A stretch of DNA of 64,000 bases from a virus. Position numbers and translations under genes: made by a program. Below the pieces are notes generated by a model, which saw nothing but the letters and a program-made list of their open reading frames with translations, did not search any database and had not been told where the DNA came from. The DNA lies in the IMG/VR virus record IMGVR_UViG_3300036719_002274, positions 1 to 64,000 of that record; one strand, given 5' to 3'. Each line of letters starts with the position of its first letter. Position 1 is the stretch's first letter. Positions 7,590 to 15,437 of this stretch are shown here, piece after piece.

Positions 7590-8030
7590 TCATAGTCTGA
7601 ACTGGTGGATCGAATGAAAGACTTGTGCGACAAGATCAGGATTCGTCATGAAGGTGTCTCGTTTGCCCAAGAATATTAGATCGGGGTGCGACCTAGACAA
7701 GGACTTGAGTACACCCCTCAAACATTTTCTAAGGCATGAGATATCCACATATTCATATATGCACATATTCGGATTATTGAATATGTTATCCTCACGCAAA
7801 ATGTCGGGAAATGCGACAAATACTTCTTTGATGGTTGGATCAGCAGGTTTATGTTGAATTAAATAATAAATCACAAAATTCGTAAAAAGTTGTTTTGCTT
7901 CACGATTGCGTAAATTAATTTTACCATTTTCGAATAGATTATATGCGTAAATAGAATCCATAATTGTGTTATGGATTTTTTCACGATAAAAATGATCAAA
8001 ATCTATTAATTTAATACTCTGACTTAACAT
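7590..8030 (-). CDS. Unknown protein, early expressed (146 aa)
   Basis: A 146-residue protein without a recognised family. It is rich in aromatic residues (IDFDHFYREK, FVIYYLIQHK) and has no membrane segment. The start is set by an early-type promoter whose TATACT -10 box ends 6 nt before the ATG; no ribosome-binding site is present, so it is probably leaderless. It is transcribed toward the repeat-rich gene-free region. A regulatory role would be possible for an early protein but there is no motif to support one. Confidence 0.65.
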   Translation of the reverse strand: MLSQSIKLIDFDHFYREKIHNTIMDSIYAYNLFENGKINLRNREAKQLFTNFVIYYLIQHKPADPTIKEVFVAFPDILREDNIFNNPNMCIYEYVDISCLRKCLRGVLKSLSRSHPDLIFLGKRDTFMTNPDLVAQVFHSIHQFRL

Positions 8031-8036
8031 GCTAAC

Positions 8037-8064
8037 AGTATAGCAGTTTACATGAAAGATTCAA
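8037..8064 (-). promoter_or_regulatory. Early promoter for gene at 7590
   Basis: TTGAAT (8064-8059), 16-nt spacer, TATACT (8042-8037), then 6 nt to the ATG at 8030. Confidence 0.6.
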
Positions 8065-8509
8065 GTACTATTTTCTCGATGAGTTCTGTTGGAAGATGTT
8101 GGGAATTAGCTTCTTGTAAACACTGTTTAAAATGTTTAGCAATAATGGATAATTCATGTTTGAAGGCTAATTCCTTTTCGTATAATTCGATAGGAAGTTT
8201 TGAAACATCTGTAGCCTTTTCAAGGTAAATATTATGGTTTAAAAGTTCTGTTTTAGAACCAAGCATTTTCTTAACTTTGGTGATATAAGAATCGATTGAA
8301 GTGTAGGATAATTTTTCTTCAAGTGTTACGGGTTTGTGAATTAAATTACCATTTGCATCAATAACGCCAAGTTTGAATGCATCAGTATTTTTAAATGGTT
8401 CAGCCAATTTTTTCATAACATATGCAGTTAAAAACGCCTCATTGAGATTGAGTGTTGGATTACTTGCATCACTTTTGCCACATAAAAGACATTTTTCGTT
8501 ACTTTTCAT
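8048..8509 (-). CDS. Conserved T4-like unknown protein (153 aa)
   Basis: It begins with a CLLCGKSD Cys pair, then a segment (AFKLGVIDANGNLIHKPVTL, then EEKLSYTSIDSYITKVKKML) whose 'FKLGIID-x-G-K ... EEK-x-x-Y' pattern I recall from unnamed structural or core proteins of marine T4-like phages. The C-terminal half is helical. Its start overlaps the HNH gene's end by 11 nt. Function is unknown; the family resemblance is from memory and not tested. Confidence 0.65.
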   Translation of the reverse strand: MKSNEKCLLCGKSDASNPTLNLNEAFLTAYVMKKLAEPFKNTDAFKLGVIDANGNLIHKPVTLEEKLSYTSIDSYITKVKKMLGSKTELLNHNIYLEKATDVSKLPIELYEKELAFKHELSIIAKHFKQCLQEANSQHLPTELIEKIVLESFM

Positions 8510-8942
8510 CGATTATTTCCTTCGCTTCGTTTAAAGTATTTAGAGTTTTTGTTAGATTTTCGATCAAAATTTGCATAGATTCTATCGTAAGTTCGACAGG
8601 TGTGTTATAAACTTGCAATAAGTAAGCATAACGTTCAGGATATTTCTTCATGAACCAATCTGAGAAAATAATACCACCCTTATGTGCGCCAGTGGCACTA
8701 AATTTATGACAATAACAACATAAACTTACAGAATTTAAAATATCCCAAGATAATGCATAATTTTCTCGTCCTATAACATGGTGAGAATTTAATATGGTAG
8801 GTTTACCCCTTATATTAATTTCTTTATATTTTATTCCACAAAGTTCGCAATAACCTTTATGTCTTCCTATTAACGACCATAATTTCCATGCGTGTTTTTT
8901 TAGTTTTGAAATTGATATTTTTTTATTTATTTTTTTTGGCAT
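8499..8942 (-). CDS. HNH endonuclease
   Basis: A 147-residue HNH nuclease. The metal and catalytic signature is complete: CELCG near residue 32, HHVIGRENYALSWDILN (the HH of the HNH), then CCYCHK and a later H (GAHKGG). A GTG start 9 nt upstream is possible, but I choose ATG 8942 (MPKKINKK). The gene overlaps the end of the GIY-YIG gene by 20 nt. Standing among late structural-type genes, it is probably a free-standing homing endonuclease; it is different in sequence from the four related HNH proteins later in the window. Confidence 0.85.
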   Translation of the reverse strand: MPKKINKKISISKLKKHAWKLWSLIGRHKGYCELCGIKYKEINIRGKPTILNSHHVIGRENYALSWDILNSVSLCCYCHKFSATGAHKGGIIFSDWFMKKYPERYAYLLQVYNTPVELTIESMQILIENLTKTLNTLNEAKEIIDEK

Positions 8943-9174
8943 ATGGTCCACGTTTCTTTCCTAGTTGCAATTCTGATCTTTTATGGCATACCTCTAATGA
9001 TCTAATTTTACCTTTATTTAAATTATATGCATTTTGTAAAAAAGAATTAGTATGTTTATTATAATATAACGAATGTTTATGAGCATTAATACGTTTTCTA
9101 CAATCGATACTCTGACCAATATAACACTTATTATTGATTGTATTTGTTATTTTGTATATACCACATATCTTCAT
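8923..9174 (-). CDS. GIY-YIG endonuclease, truncated
   Basis: The N-terminal half of a GIY-YIG domain is clear: CGIYKITN, then KCYIGQS, then R-x3-H. The family normally needs about 90 residues and a catalytic Glu in the second half; here the sequence departs after NAYNLNKGK and ends in RGPYAKKNK at residue 83, so the Glu-bearing part is missing. It is probably inactive or a remnant joined to unrelated 3' sequence. The CTAAATAATT late promoter ends directly before the ATG and there is no ribosome-binding site. Confidence 0.75.
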   Translation of the reverse strand: MKICGIYKITNTINNKCYIGQSIDCRKRINAHKHSLYYNKHTNSFLQNAYNLNKGKIRSLEVCHKRSELQLGKKRGPYAKKNK

Positions 9175-9179
9175 GACAA

Positions 9180-9187
9180 TTATTTAG
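9180..9187 (-). promoter_or_regulatory. Late promoter before GIY-YIG gene
   Basis: CTAAATAATTGTC directly precedes the ATG at 9174, only 5 nt after the 8-nt core. A transcript would start at or near the start codon. Confidence 0.5.
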
Positions 9188-9189
9188 AA

Positions 9190-10287
9190 TTAAATACCTA
9201 AAGTCAATTGTCCACCAGTACCTGCGGGTGTGCCATCAATAACGGGTTTAGGGCCACCAACCGATGGAGCAGGATTAGTTCTGTGTGAAAATCTTGAATC
9301 AATTTTATCTTTAATTTCTGGTGTTAATTCTACTGCATCAAAGTTACCCCAATTTGATTTACCTTGTGCTAACATTTTCTTACGATAAATTGCAATAGCT
9401 TGTAAAGGATTAAATGCCCAAGAAACAGCATAACCACGATAGTCTCTATCAGATGAACCATCTCTGAGTGATATACCATCTTTTCTGATTAAAAATGGAG
9501 TTTTGGATACGAGAGCTTCATTTAAACGTTTTAAATATTCATGACCTTCTGGTAGACATTTTACTTTATAACCAATACCATATTTTTCCATACTTCTTGC
9601 AACAGGACCACCTCTACCTTTGGCAATATCATCTGGTGAACTTACTGCAAATACAACAACATTTTTATTATCTAAAATTAATCGTTCACCAACTTTTGGT
9701 GGATTTACCCCAACAGGAATATCAAGCGTAAAATATTGACTACCATAACTTTCAGGAGTTGATGTTAAAAATTTGTTATACTCTTTTGACTCACGCACAA
9801 GCGTTCTGCGAATCATAGGAGTTTTCTGTTTCTTCTTTTTACCCTTACCCTTCGAACCAAATCCTAAAATCTTAGGCATACGAGCATCACCGGGTGCGTA
9901 ATTATCACCACTAAATGGTGTAGCTGTAGTTACAACATTAGGGCCAAACATACTACCAGCACCACCTGCCATTGTGTTTTCTTTTAAATCTTTTGCATCC
10001 ATTTCAGCAACCATATCTTTAAAACTCTGCTTAACACCCCTTTTAAGTTTGCCTTCCATTTTGTCCAATTCTTTGTAATAATCGGAACCGATTTTAGAGT
10101 CTTTCTTCTTCGGAAATTCGGCTGTATGCTGTTTTGCAATTTTTTCGGCTTTTTTCTGATCATCGGTGTGCTCTTTTTCTATTTTAGAACCTTTTTTAAT
10201 CATTTTAGGATCGAAATCTGAGGTTTTAGTGCCTAATAGGTCTACTACTTCATTTAAATGTGCTTTAAAAATGTCTAAAAATTTCAT
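9190..10287 (-). CDS. Putative packaged/structural protein (365 aa)
   Basis: The start at 10287 (MKFLDIFKAHLNEVVDL) is chosen because AGAGGA lies 7 nt upstream and a CTAAATAG late promoter 32 nt upstream; the frame stays open further but without signals. The leader resembles the packaged-protein pattern (LNE near residue 12). A Lys-rich region follows (residues 20-110), then a Gly-rich segment with YAPGDARMPK, a KGKGKKKKQK basic run, and a folded C-terminal domain ending in Pro/Gly-rich sequence. The YAPGDAR segment resembles unnamed T4-like marine phage proteins; function unknown. Confidence 0.65.
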   Translation of the reverse strand: MKFLDIFKAHLNEVVDLLGTKTSDFDPKMIKKGSKIEKEHTDDQKKAEKIAKQHTAEFPKKKDSKIGSDYYKELDKMEGKLKRGVKQSFKDMVAEMDAKDLKENTMAGGAGSMFGPNVVTTATPFSGDNYAPGDARMPKILGFGSKGKGKKKKQKTPMIRRTLVRESKEYNKFLTSTPESYGSQYFTLDIPVGVNPPKVGERLILDNKNVVVFAVSSPDDIAKGRGGPVARSMEKYGIGYKVKCLPEGHEYLKRLNEALVSKTPFLIRKDGISLRDGSSDRDYRGYAVSWAFNPLQAIAIYRKKMLAQGKSNWGNFDAVELTPEIKDKIDSRFSHRTNPAPSVGGPKPVIDGTPAGTGGQLTLGI

Positions 10288-10314
10288 TGACTTATCCTCT
10301 TTTCGTGATACTAT
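10287..10314 (+). promoter_or_regulatory. Early promoter for the uvsY operon
   Basis: TTGACT (10287-10292), 16-nt spacer, TACTAT (10309-10314). The first gene starts at 10342 after a leader containing TAGGAGA. The -35 box overlaps the start codon of the divergent gene. Confidence 0.6.
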
Positions 10315-10318
10315 GAAA

Positions 10319-10326
10319 CTATTTAG
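10319..10326 (-). promoter_or_regulatory. Late promoter (CTAAATAG)
   Basis: CTAAATAG on the minus strand, 32 nt before the start at 10287. It lies in the leader of the divergent early promoter, so early rightward and late leftward transcription share this 40-nt region. Confidence 0.5.
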
Positions 10327-10341
10327 TAGGAGAATAAACAA

Positions 10342-10533
10342 ATGAGTAAAACAAATGCTGATTTTTGGATGGAAGACGTTACTACGATTTCTTTAAAAGC
10401 TATGGAAGTCATTGAAGAAGCACTTAAAGAGTACGGAATAACGTTAGAAGCTGGTGTAGATGATGAAATTTATTTACCTATGTTTTCTGTATTAGAACGT
10501 TTATCGAATGGGAATTATAGACATGAACACTAA
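10342..10533 (+). CDS. Small unknown early protein (63 aa)
   Basis: A 63-residue acidic protein, first gene of an early operon running into uvsY and uvsW. It has a good ribosome-binding site (TAGGAGA, 9 nt before the ATG). Apart from a predicted helix around residues 14-32 (TISLKAMEVIEEALKEYG) no motif is visible. Its end overlaps the next gene by 11 nt. Confidence 0.65.
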   Translation: MSKTNADFWMEDVTTISLKAMEVIEEALKEYGITLEAGVDDEIYLPMFSVLERLSNGNYRHEH

Positions 10534-10753
10534 AAAGACTCCCATGAGGGCTTTAAAAATCGTTTTTAATGATGGTACTGATCCAAAAGAGATCGAGATT
10601 GGTAAATATACACAGATTCTCAAACCACTTAACAAAGTATTATTTCACATGGATAAACTTGATGATGGTAAAATCCTTTTGATTGTAGGTGCAGATTTTG
10701 TGGAAGACTTTCGTAAAGTCGATAGAATTGAAGTAGTAAGGAATGACATATGA
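10523..10753 (+). CDS. Small unknown early protein (76 aa)
   Basis: A 76-residue protein of mainly beta character (ALKIVFNDG, ILLIVGADFVEDF). I choose ATG 10523 over the in-frame ATG at 10508 because it overlaps the upstream stop less. Its stop overlaps the next ATG (ATGA), so it is coupled to the uvsY-like gene. Function unknown; by position it may assist recombination. Confidence 0.65.
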   Translation: MNTKKTPMRALKIVFNDGTDPKEIEIGKYTQILKPLNKVLFHMDKLDDGKILLIVGADFVEDFRKVDRIEVVRNDI

Positions 10754-11157
10754 GTACACTTAAAGAAACGTTAGCAAAATACACAGCAGAGATAAATGAA
10801 GACATACATTTAGATAGAGTAAATGTGTCGGATATGGTTTTAAAGGTACCCGGAATTAAACATAAATGGGTTGCACGTTTAATGAATCATAAAGCAGATG
10901 TATTAGAATTAATTGAAGCACGAGAGACAGCAATTTCACATCTTATTAAGAAAATTAAATCCGAATCACCAGTAACCATCAACGATTTACTTGCCAGTAA
11001 AGAAGCTGAAAGACATGAATTAATCACTAAAGTCGATAAAGAAATGCGTGATCAGCGTAATATTATCGAATATCTTGAAAAGGTAGAAAAACTCATGTCA
11101 CAGATTACTTTTGATATTAAAAATCTCACTGAATTAAATAAACAAGAGACAATGTAG
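10750..11157 (+). CDS. uvsY: Recombination mediator (UvsY-like)
   Basis: UvsY loads the UvsX recombinase onto gp32-coated single strands. This 135-residue protein has the family size (T4 UvsY 137 aa), all-helical composition, and the N-terminal pattern DMVLKVPGIKHKWVARLMNH that matches the 'lk-x-P-x-l-h-x-K-y' region of UvsY in marine T4-like phages. The neighbour downstream is the uvsW-type helicase, as in T4. No motif proves the call; size, pattern and synteny together make it likely. Confidence 0.65.
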   Translation: MSTLKETLAKYTAEINEDIHLDRVNVSDMVLKVPGIKHKWVARLMNHKADVLELIEARETAISHLIKKIKSESPVTINDLLASKEAERHELITKVDKEMRDQRNIIEYLEKVEKLMSQITFDIKNLTELNKQETM

Positions 11158-11167
11158 TAAATAATTC

Positions 11168-11195
11168 TTGACTTCTTATTTTTGTATGTTAATAT
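11168..11195 (+). promoter_or_regulatory. Early promoter for uvsW gene
   Basis: TTGACT (11168-11173), 16-nt spacer, TAATAT (11190-11195), then 6 nt (ATAGAA) to the ATG at 11202. Confidence 0.65.
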
Positions 11196-11201
11196 ATAGA
11201 A

Positions 11202-12851
11202 ATGCACATAGTAATAGATTTAGATTCAGTAAGGGATAAAGGCATTATAAAGAGTGATTCACTCGATATGATACGTGAATTCTTTTCTGAGGCTGACCCA
11301 AAGGCCAGTTTGATGAAGAATCTTTACAAATCAAAGGCACGTTTTATACCATCACGAAAGTATGCTATTACAGAAGCAGGACGTTTTGAATTAGGTTTAT
11401 TGGTTGATATAATCAATTACATAAAGAGTTTAAATGCCCCATTCAGAATTATATTTTCTGAACAATTTAAAGCTCGTTATCTATCAGCATATCCCTTTGC
11501 AGAAGAACCATTAACAAAATTGAGTTTGGAATTATATGATTTCCAGCGTATAGGTGTAGTTAAAGCATTGAAGAATGGAAATGGATTACTTATTGAACCT
11601 ACTGGTGCAGGTAAGACTTTAATGCAAGGAACTATTATTGCTACTGTAATGGCTCACAAACCAGAAAGCAGAGTATTATTAATCACACTCACACATTTAA
11701 TTGACCAAATTTACAACGAATTGGTATCATACGGTATTGATCCAATTAATATTTCAAGATGGTCTGGTGGACACGAATTAGATCGTAGTAAAAGTATTGT
11801 AATATGTGGACCAAATATTCTTTACAGTAAAATAGATAATGTAGAACTTGAGATGAAAAAGGTGAAGATTATTTTTCTTACTATGAAAAAAACCTATGAT
11901 ACAGATCAAAGTCTATCACCTGCCGCTAAATCGAAGTTACAACTACAAATGCGTGAAGCGAAGGATAAACTTGAGTCACTTGAAGTGAAACTTACAGAGA
12001 ATAAAGTTATCCATAATTTCCTTGGTGAGATTGATTTACTTATTGCAGATGAAATCCATTCATGGAAAAAGGACGGAGAAATCACCAACGTTTTGAAGTA
12101 CATAAACACACGTAATCGCTTCGGGTTTACTGGCACGTTACCAGAAATGAAGATCGATCAATGGAGTATTATTGGACATTTTGGCCCTATTGTCCATGAA
12201 TCTAAACGTGAACAACTTGTAGCTGATAAACACATTTCTGATACAGATGTACGTATTATATTATTAGAGCATAAGAGTCCACCAAACTTCAAGCCACCAC
12301 ATATAAGTGAGCGTGAGGAAGATGAAACTTCAACGGAATATTATGAACGTGAATTGGAGTATATTCATCATAACGTATTCAGAAACAATGTAATTAAAAA
12401 GATTGCCGATAAAACTGCAAAGAACACATTAATTTTGATAGATCGTCTTGAACATGGTGATTATCTATATGAATTTTTGAAATCAAATTTACCTAATAAA
12501 GAGGTTTATTATATTAAAGGAGAAGTTGAAGATGAGGAACGTTCAAAGATAACCGCTTTAATGGAGAAGCAAGACAACGTTGTTTGTATTGCTATGTCGA
12601 GAATATTCAGCACAGGTGTAAACATCAAAAACTTGCATTATATTGTGTTCACTTCGGCAGGAAAAGCCAAAGTAAAAAACATTCAGAGTATCGGGCGTGG
12701 AGTCCGTAAGTTAGAGGGTAAGATTAAGGTAGTTATTTTCGATTTATGCGATAACCTTTTCTACTCTATGAGACATTTAGATCAAAGGACTAAAGTATAT
12801 GACAATGACCAAATCAGTTACCAAATCACCAAAATTAAAGAAAGTACTTAA
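11202..12851 (+). CDS. uvsW: RNA-DNA and DNA helicase UvsW
   Basis: Superfamily 2 helicase that in T4 unwinds R-loops and branched recombination intermediates and switches replication from origin to recombination mode. At 549 aa it is near T4 UvsW (503-587 aa). Visible motifs: Q-motif-like LYDFQRIGV near residue 113, Walker A EPTGAGKT near 131, DEIH box near 282, GFTGTLP near 307, and the C-terminal arginine-finger region SIGRGVRK. The ATG follows a -10 box after 6 nt and no ribosome-binding site exists, so it is likely leaderless. Confidence 0.92.
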   Translation: MHIVIDLDSVRDKGIIKSDSLDMIREFFSEADPKASLMKNLYKSKARFIPSRKYAITEAGRFELGLLVDIINYIKSLNAPFRIIFSEQFKARYLSAYPFAEEPLTKLSLELYDFQRIGVVKALKNGNGLLIEPTGAGKTLMQGTIIATVMAHKPESRVLLITLTHLIDQIYNELVSYGIDPINISRWSGGHELDRSKSIVICGPNILYSKIDNVELEMKKVKIIFLTMKKTYDTDQSLSPAAKSKLQLQMREAKDKLESLEVKLTENKVIHNFLGEIDLLIADEIHSWKKDGEITNVLKYINTRNRFGFTGTLPEMKIDQWSIIGHFGPIVHESKREQLVADKHISDTDVRIILLEHKSPPNFKPPHISEREEDETSTEYYERELEYIHHNVFRNNVIKKIADKTAKNTLILIDRLEHGDYLYEFLKSNLPNKEVYYIKGEVEDEERSKITALMEKQDNVVCIAMSRIFSTGVNIKNLHYIVFTSAGKAKVKNIQSIGRGVRKLEGKIKVVIFDLCDNLFYSMRHLDQRTKVYDNDQISYQITKIKEST

Positions 12852-13461
12852 AGTAAAGACGCTTAAATTATCAGCAGGAACCAAGAGACATAATAAAGTT
12901 ATGGATTTTGATAAAGAAGTCTGTGTAGATAATTCTGTAGATGTAGACTATCATCTTTATGATCCAGAACATTTAGAAGAATCTGAAATAGTCCATTCAG
13001 ATGAAATTGAAGAAATTCCTGCTGCTGTTATTTCAAAAATTAAAAAGATTAAAATTAAAGAAGAAAAGAAAAAGTATTATGTGGATAATGATACATTTGA
13101 AACACTAATTCAGGACTTCTATGATACTGATAAATTCTCTGATGAATTGGCTATGATTCTGTATAATATTGCGAATCGTGTAGCATTTATGCCAAATTTC
13201 ATCAATTATAGTTATAAAGATGAAATGATTGGGGATGGATTACTTAAAGAAATTCAGACTATTAAATCTAAGAAGTTTGATGTTAAACGTGGTAAAGCAT
13301 TCAATTATTTTACTACAATCGTATGGAATGCATTTATTGGTCGAATTAAAAGTGAACAAAAAGAACACACACTTTTAAAGGAACATCAAGAGCGTGAATA
13401 TGATATTTTAACTAGTGGAAGAAGAATCACAGTTAACGATCATGTAGATACTTGCGACTAA
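12799..13461 (+). CDS. 55: Late sigma factor gp55
   Basis: Sigma-70-family factor that directs host RNA polymerase to TATAAATA late promoters, many of which are present here. The core (KDEMIGDGLLKEI, then KAFNYFTTIVWNAFIGRIKS) matches T4 gp55 region 2 closely. At 220 aa it is longer than T4 gp55 (185 aa) because of a Lys-rich N-terminal extension of about 70-90 residues. The C-terminus (GRRITVNDHVDTCD) lacks the hydrophobic LDFL-type clamp-binding tail of T4. The start at 12799 has AAAGGA upstream but overlaps uvsW by 53 nt; an ATG at 12901 is an alternative. Confidence 0.88.
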   Translation: MTMTKSVTKSPKLKKVLKVKTLKLSAGTKRHNKVMDFDKEVCVDNSVDVDYHLYDPEHLEESEIVHSDEIEEIPAAVISKIKKIKIKEEKKKYYVDNDTFETLIQDFYDTDKFSDELAMILYNIANRVAFMPNFINYSYKDEMIGDGLLKEIQTIKSKKFDVKRGKAFNYFTTIVWNAFIGRIKSEQKEHTLLKEHQEREYDILTSGRRITVNDHVDTCD

Positions 13462-13463
13462 GA

Positions 13464-13491
13464 TTGACTTTATCGAATCTTTTGATATTAT
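13464..13491 (+). promoter_or_regulatory. Early promoter for gene 47
   Basis: TTGACT (13464-13469), 16-nt spacer, TATTAT (13486-13491), then AGGGAC and the ATG at 13498. The purine stretch touches the start codon and would be too close to act as a ribosome-binding site. Confidence 0.65.
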
Positions 13492-13497
13492 AGGGAC

Positions 13498-14577
13498 ATG
13501 ATAAATATCTACAACCCAAAAATTGCTTTAATTTCTGACATCCATCTTGGAATTCATACTAACAGTGAGGTATGGCATAAGATTATGTTGGATTATGCTG
13601 TATGGTTACGTGATGAACTTATTACCAAAGGTATTAAAGATATCTTTGTATTAGGTGATATTTTTAATGATCGTTCAGATATAGGTGTGCAAACCCTTCA
13701 TGTAGCCGAATCTTTCTTTAAGACTTTTACTGATGGATTGTACAATTTTAATGTAGTATTAATAACTGGTAATCACGACAGTTTCTTTCATGATAAAGCA
13801 GATGTGAATAGTATTAGTATCTTAAAAGGTTGGAAAAATATCACAGTTGTAGACAAATTGGAGATAGCTGAATGGTCAGGTAAGAAATACGCTTTTGTAC
13901 CGTGGGGTGTTGATATTAACACACTACCTAACGATTTATCTGGAATATTTGGACACTTCGAAATTAATACATTTAAAGTCAATAACAATAAGATTTGTGA
14001 ACATGGTGTTGATTCTGATCTATTACTATCAAAGGCACCAAATGTTTATAGTGGTCATTATCACACTCCACAAGCAAGAAAATACCCCAACGGTAAGATT
14101 CTATATTTAGGTTGTCCATATGCACAACGATGGAGTGATGTAGACGATACTAAAGGCTATTATATCATGGACATCAAGACTGATGATATTGACTTCTTTC
14201 CGAACAATGTTAGTCCAAAATATTACAAGATTAAGTTATCAGATTTAATGGATAAAGAAAAACGTCCAGAAATCAAGTGCAGAATACCGGGTAATTTCAT
14301 TAAAATTATTGTCGATAAGAAATTAGATTATGAGATGTTTGAAAAATTACAAACTAGTCTTAATGCGTTGAAACCAATGGATTTAGGTAGTGATTTTAGT
14401 GAACGAAGCACTATTGAGACACCAGAAGTTTATGAAGCAGTTGATATGGATATACCTGTTCTTATACCAGAATATGTAGATTTACTTGATAAACCAGATT
14501 TACGTGATAAGATAATTGCTGAAATGGATGAGATTTATAACACAGCTTTAACTAAAGTAAAGATTGAGAGCAACTAA
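13498..14577 (+). CDS. 47: Recombination nuclease subunit gp47 (Mre11/SbcD)
   Basis: Nuclease subunit of the gp46-gp47 complex that resects DNA ends for recombination-dependent replication. Calcineurin-type phosphoesterase motifs are intact: DIHLGIH (residues 14-20), GDIFND (53-58), GNHDSF (91-96) and SGHYHT (near 185). Length 359 aa compares with 339 in T4. The partner gp46 gene lies 8.7 kb downstream instead of adjacent. The message is likely leaderless. Its stop overlaps the next start (TAATGA). Confidence 0.93.
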   Translation: MINIYNPKIALISDIHLGIHTNSEVWHKIMLDYAVWLRDELITKGIKDIFVLGDIFNDRSDIGVQTLHVAESFFKTFTDGLYNFNVVLITGNHDSFFHDKADVNSISILKGWKNITVVDKLEIAEWSGKKYAFVPWGVDINTLPNDLSGIFGHFEINTFKVNNNKICEHGVDSDLLLSKAPNVYSGHYHTPQARKYPNGKILYLGCPYAQRWSDVDDTKGYYIMDIKTDDIDFFPNNVSPKYYKIKLSDLMDKEKRPEIKCRIPGNFIKIIVDKKLDYEMFEKLQTSLNALKPMDLGSDFSERSTIETPEVYEAVDMDIPVLIPEYVDLLDKPDLRDKIIAEMDEIYNTALTKVKIESN

Positions 14578-15437
14578 TGAATAATAAAATCGGAATTGGT
14601 GTAGTGACCTACAATAGAGTGGATTTTTTCAAACAATGTATTAATACTATCCCTGATGGAGTTGGTACACTAGTCGTTATTAATGACGGTACACCATATT
14701 CAAGTGATGCATATCCATCAAAAATCAAAGAAGTTATTCAACATACAACAAATAAATGCGTAGGTGTTTCAAAAAACGAAGCCCTACGCTACTTAAAACA
14801 AGACGGTTGCGAACATCTATTCCTAATCGAAGATGATATGCTTATCAAGCGTCCTGATGTCTTTGAAACATATATCAAAGCTGCAAGTAAATCAGGTATT
14901 TGGCATATGAACTATGGTCCGGGAAGTCCTTTAAATCGTGTCCAAGACCCTGAAATTCTTAAACTCGATCTAGCTGGTAGAGATAAGTGGGATAAACATT
15001 CCCCAATTAATCCAAGATGTATTATCGATTATGGTGATGGAGTTCAAATTGCTTTATACAAGCATACAGTAGCTATGTTCTCATATTTCTTAAAGGGAGT
15101 TATCACAAACTGTGGTTATTTTGATGAACGATTCCAAAACGCATGGGAACACGTTGAACATACTTACAGGATTATCAAAGCTGGATTACATCCCCCATTC
15201 TGGAATTTTGCTGATATCTATGACAGTACGGAATATCTTCAAGAAATTGAAGGAGCTATCGAAAATTCTAGTATTACTAAGGATGATGCTAAATGGAAAC
15301 GTAATATCCATAACGGTGCCGAGTTGTACCAACATTTACATGGACATTATCCTGCACAGATAAAAGACGCTTCACCAGAAGAAGTTCAGGAAACATTAAG
15401 ACATATCAAGACTAATTATTCCAGAGAATTGACATGA
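14577..15437 (+). CDS. Glycosyltransferase, GT2-like
   Basis: An inverting-type GT-A fold: N-terminal IGIGVVTYNRVDFF (the nucleotide-sugar binding start), VVINDGTP, and an acidic FLIEDDM motif near residue 86 equivalent to DxD. Then GYFDERF and a C-terminal helical part. First gene of a seven-gene cassette joined by 1-4 nt overlaps. The sugar acceptor is unknown; DNA base, virion protein or host surface polysaccharide are all possible. Transcribed from the gp47 promoter or beyond, hence probably early or middle. Confidence 0.75.
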   Translation: MNNKIGIGVVTYNRVDFFKQCINTIPDGVGTLVVINDGTPYSSDAYPSKIKEVIQHTTNKCVGVSKNEALRYLKQDGCEHLFLIEDDMLIKRPDVFETYIKAASKSGIWHMNYGPGSPLNRVQDPEILKLDLAGRDKWDKHSPINPRCIIDYGDGVQIALYKHTVAMFSYFLKGVITNCGYFDERFQNAWEHVEHTYRIIKAGLHPPFWNFADIYDSTEYLQEIEGAIENSSITKDDAKWKRNIHNGAELYQHLHGHYPAQIKDASPEEVQETLRHIKTNYSRELT

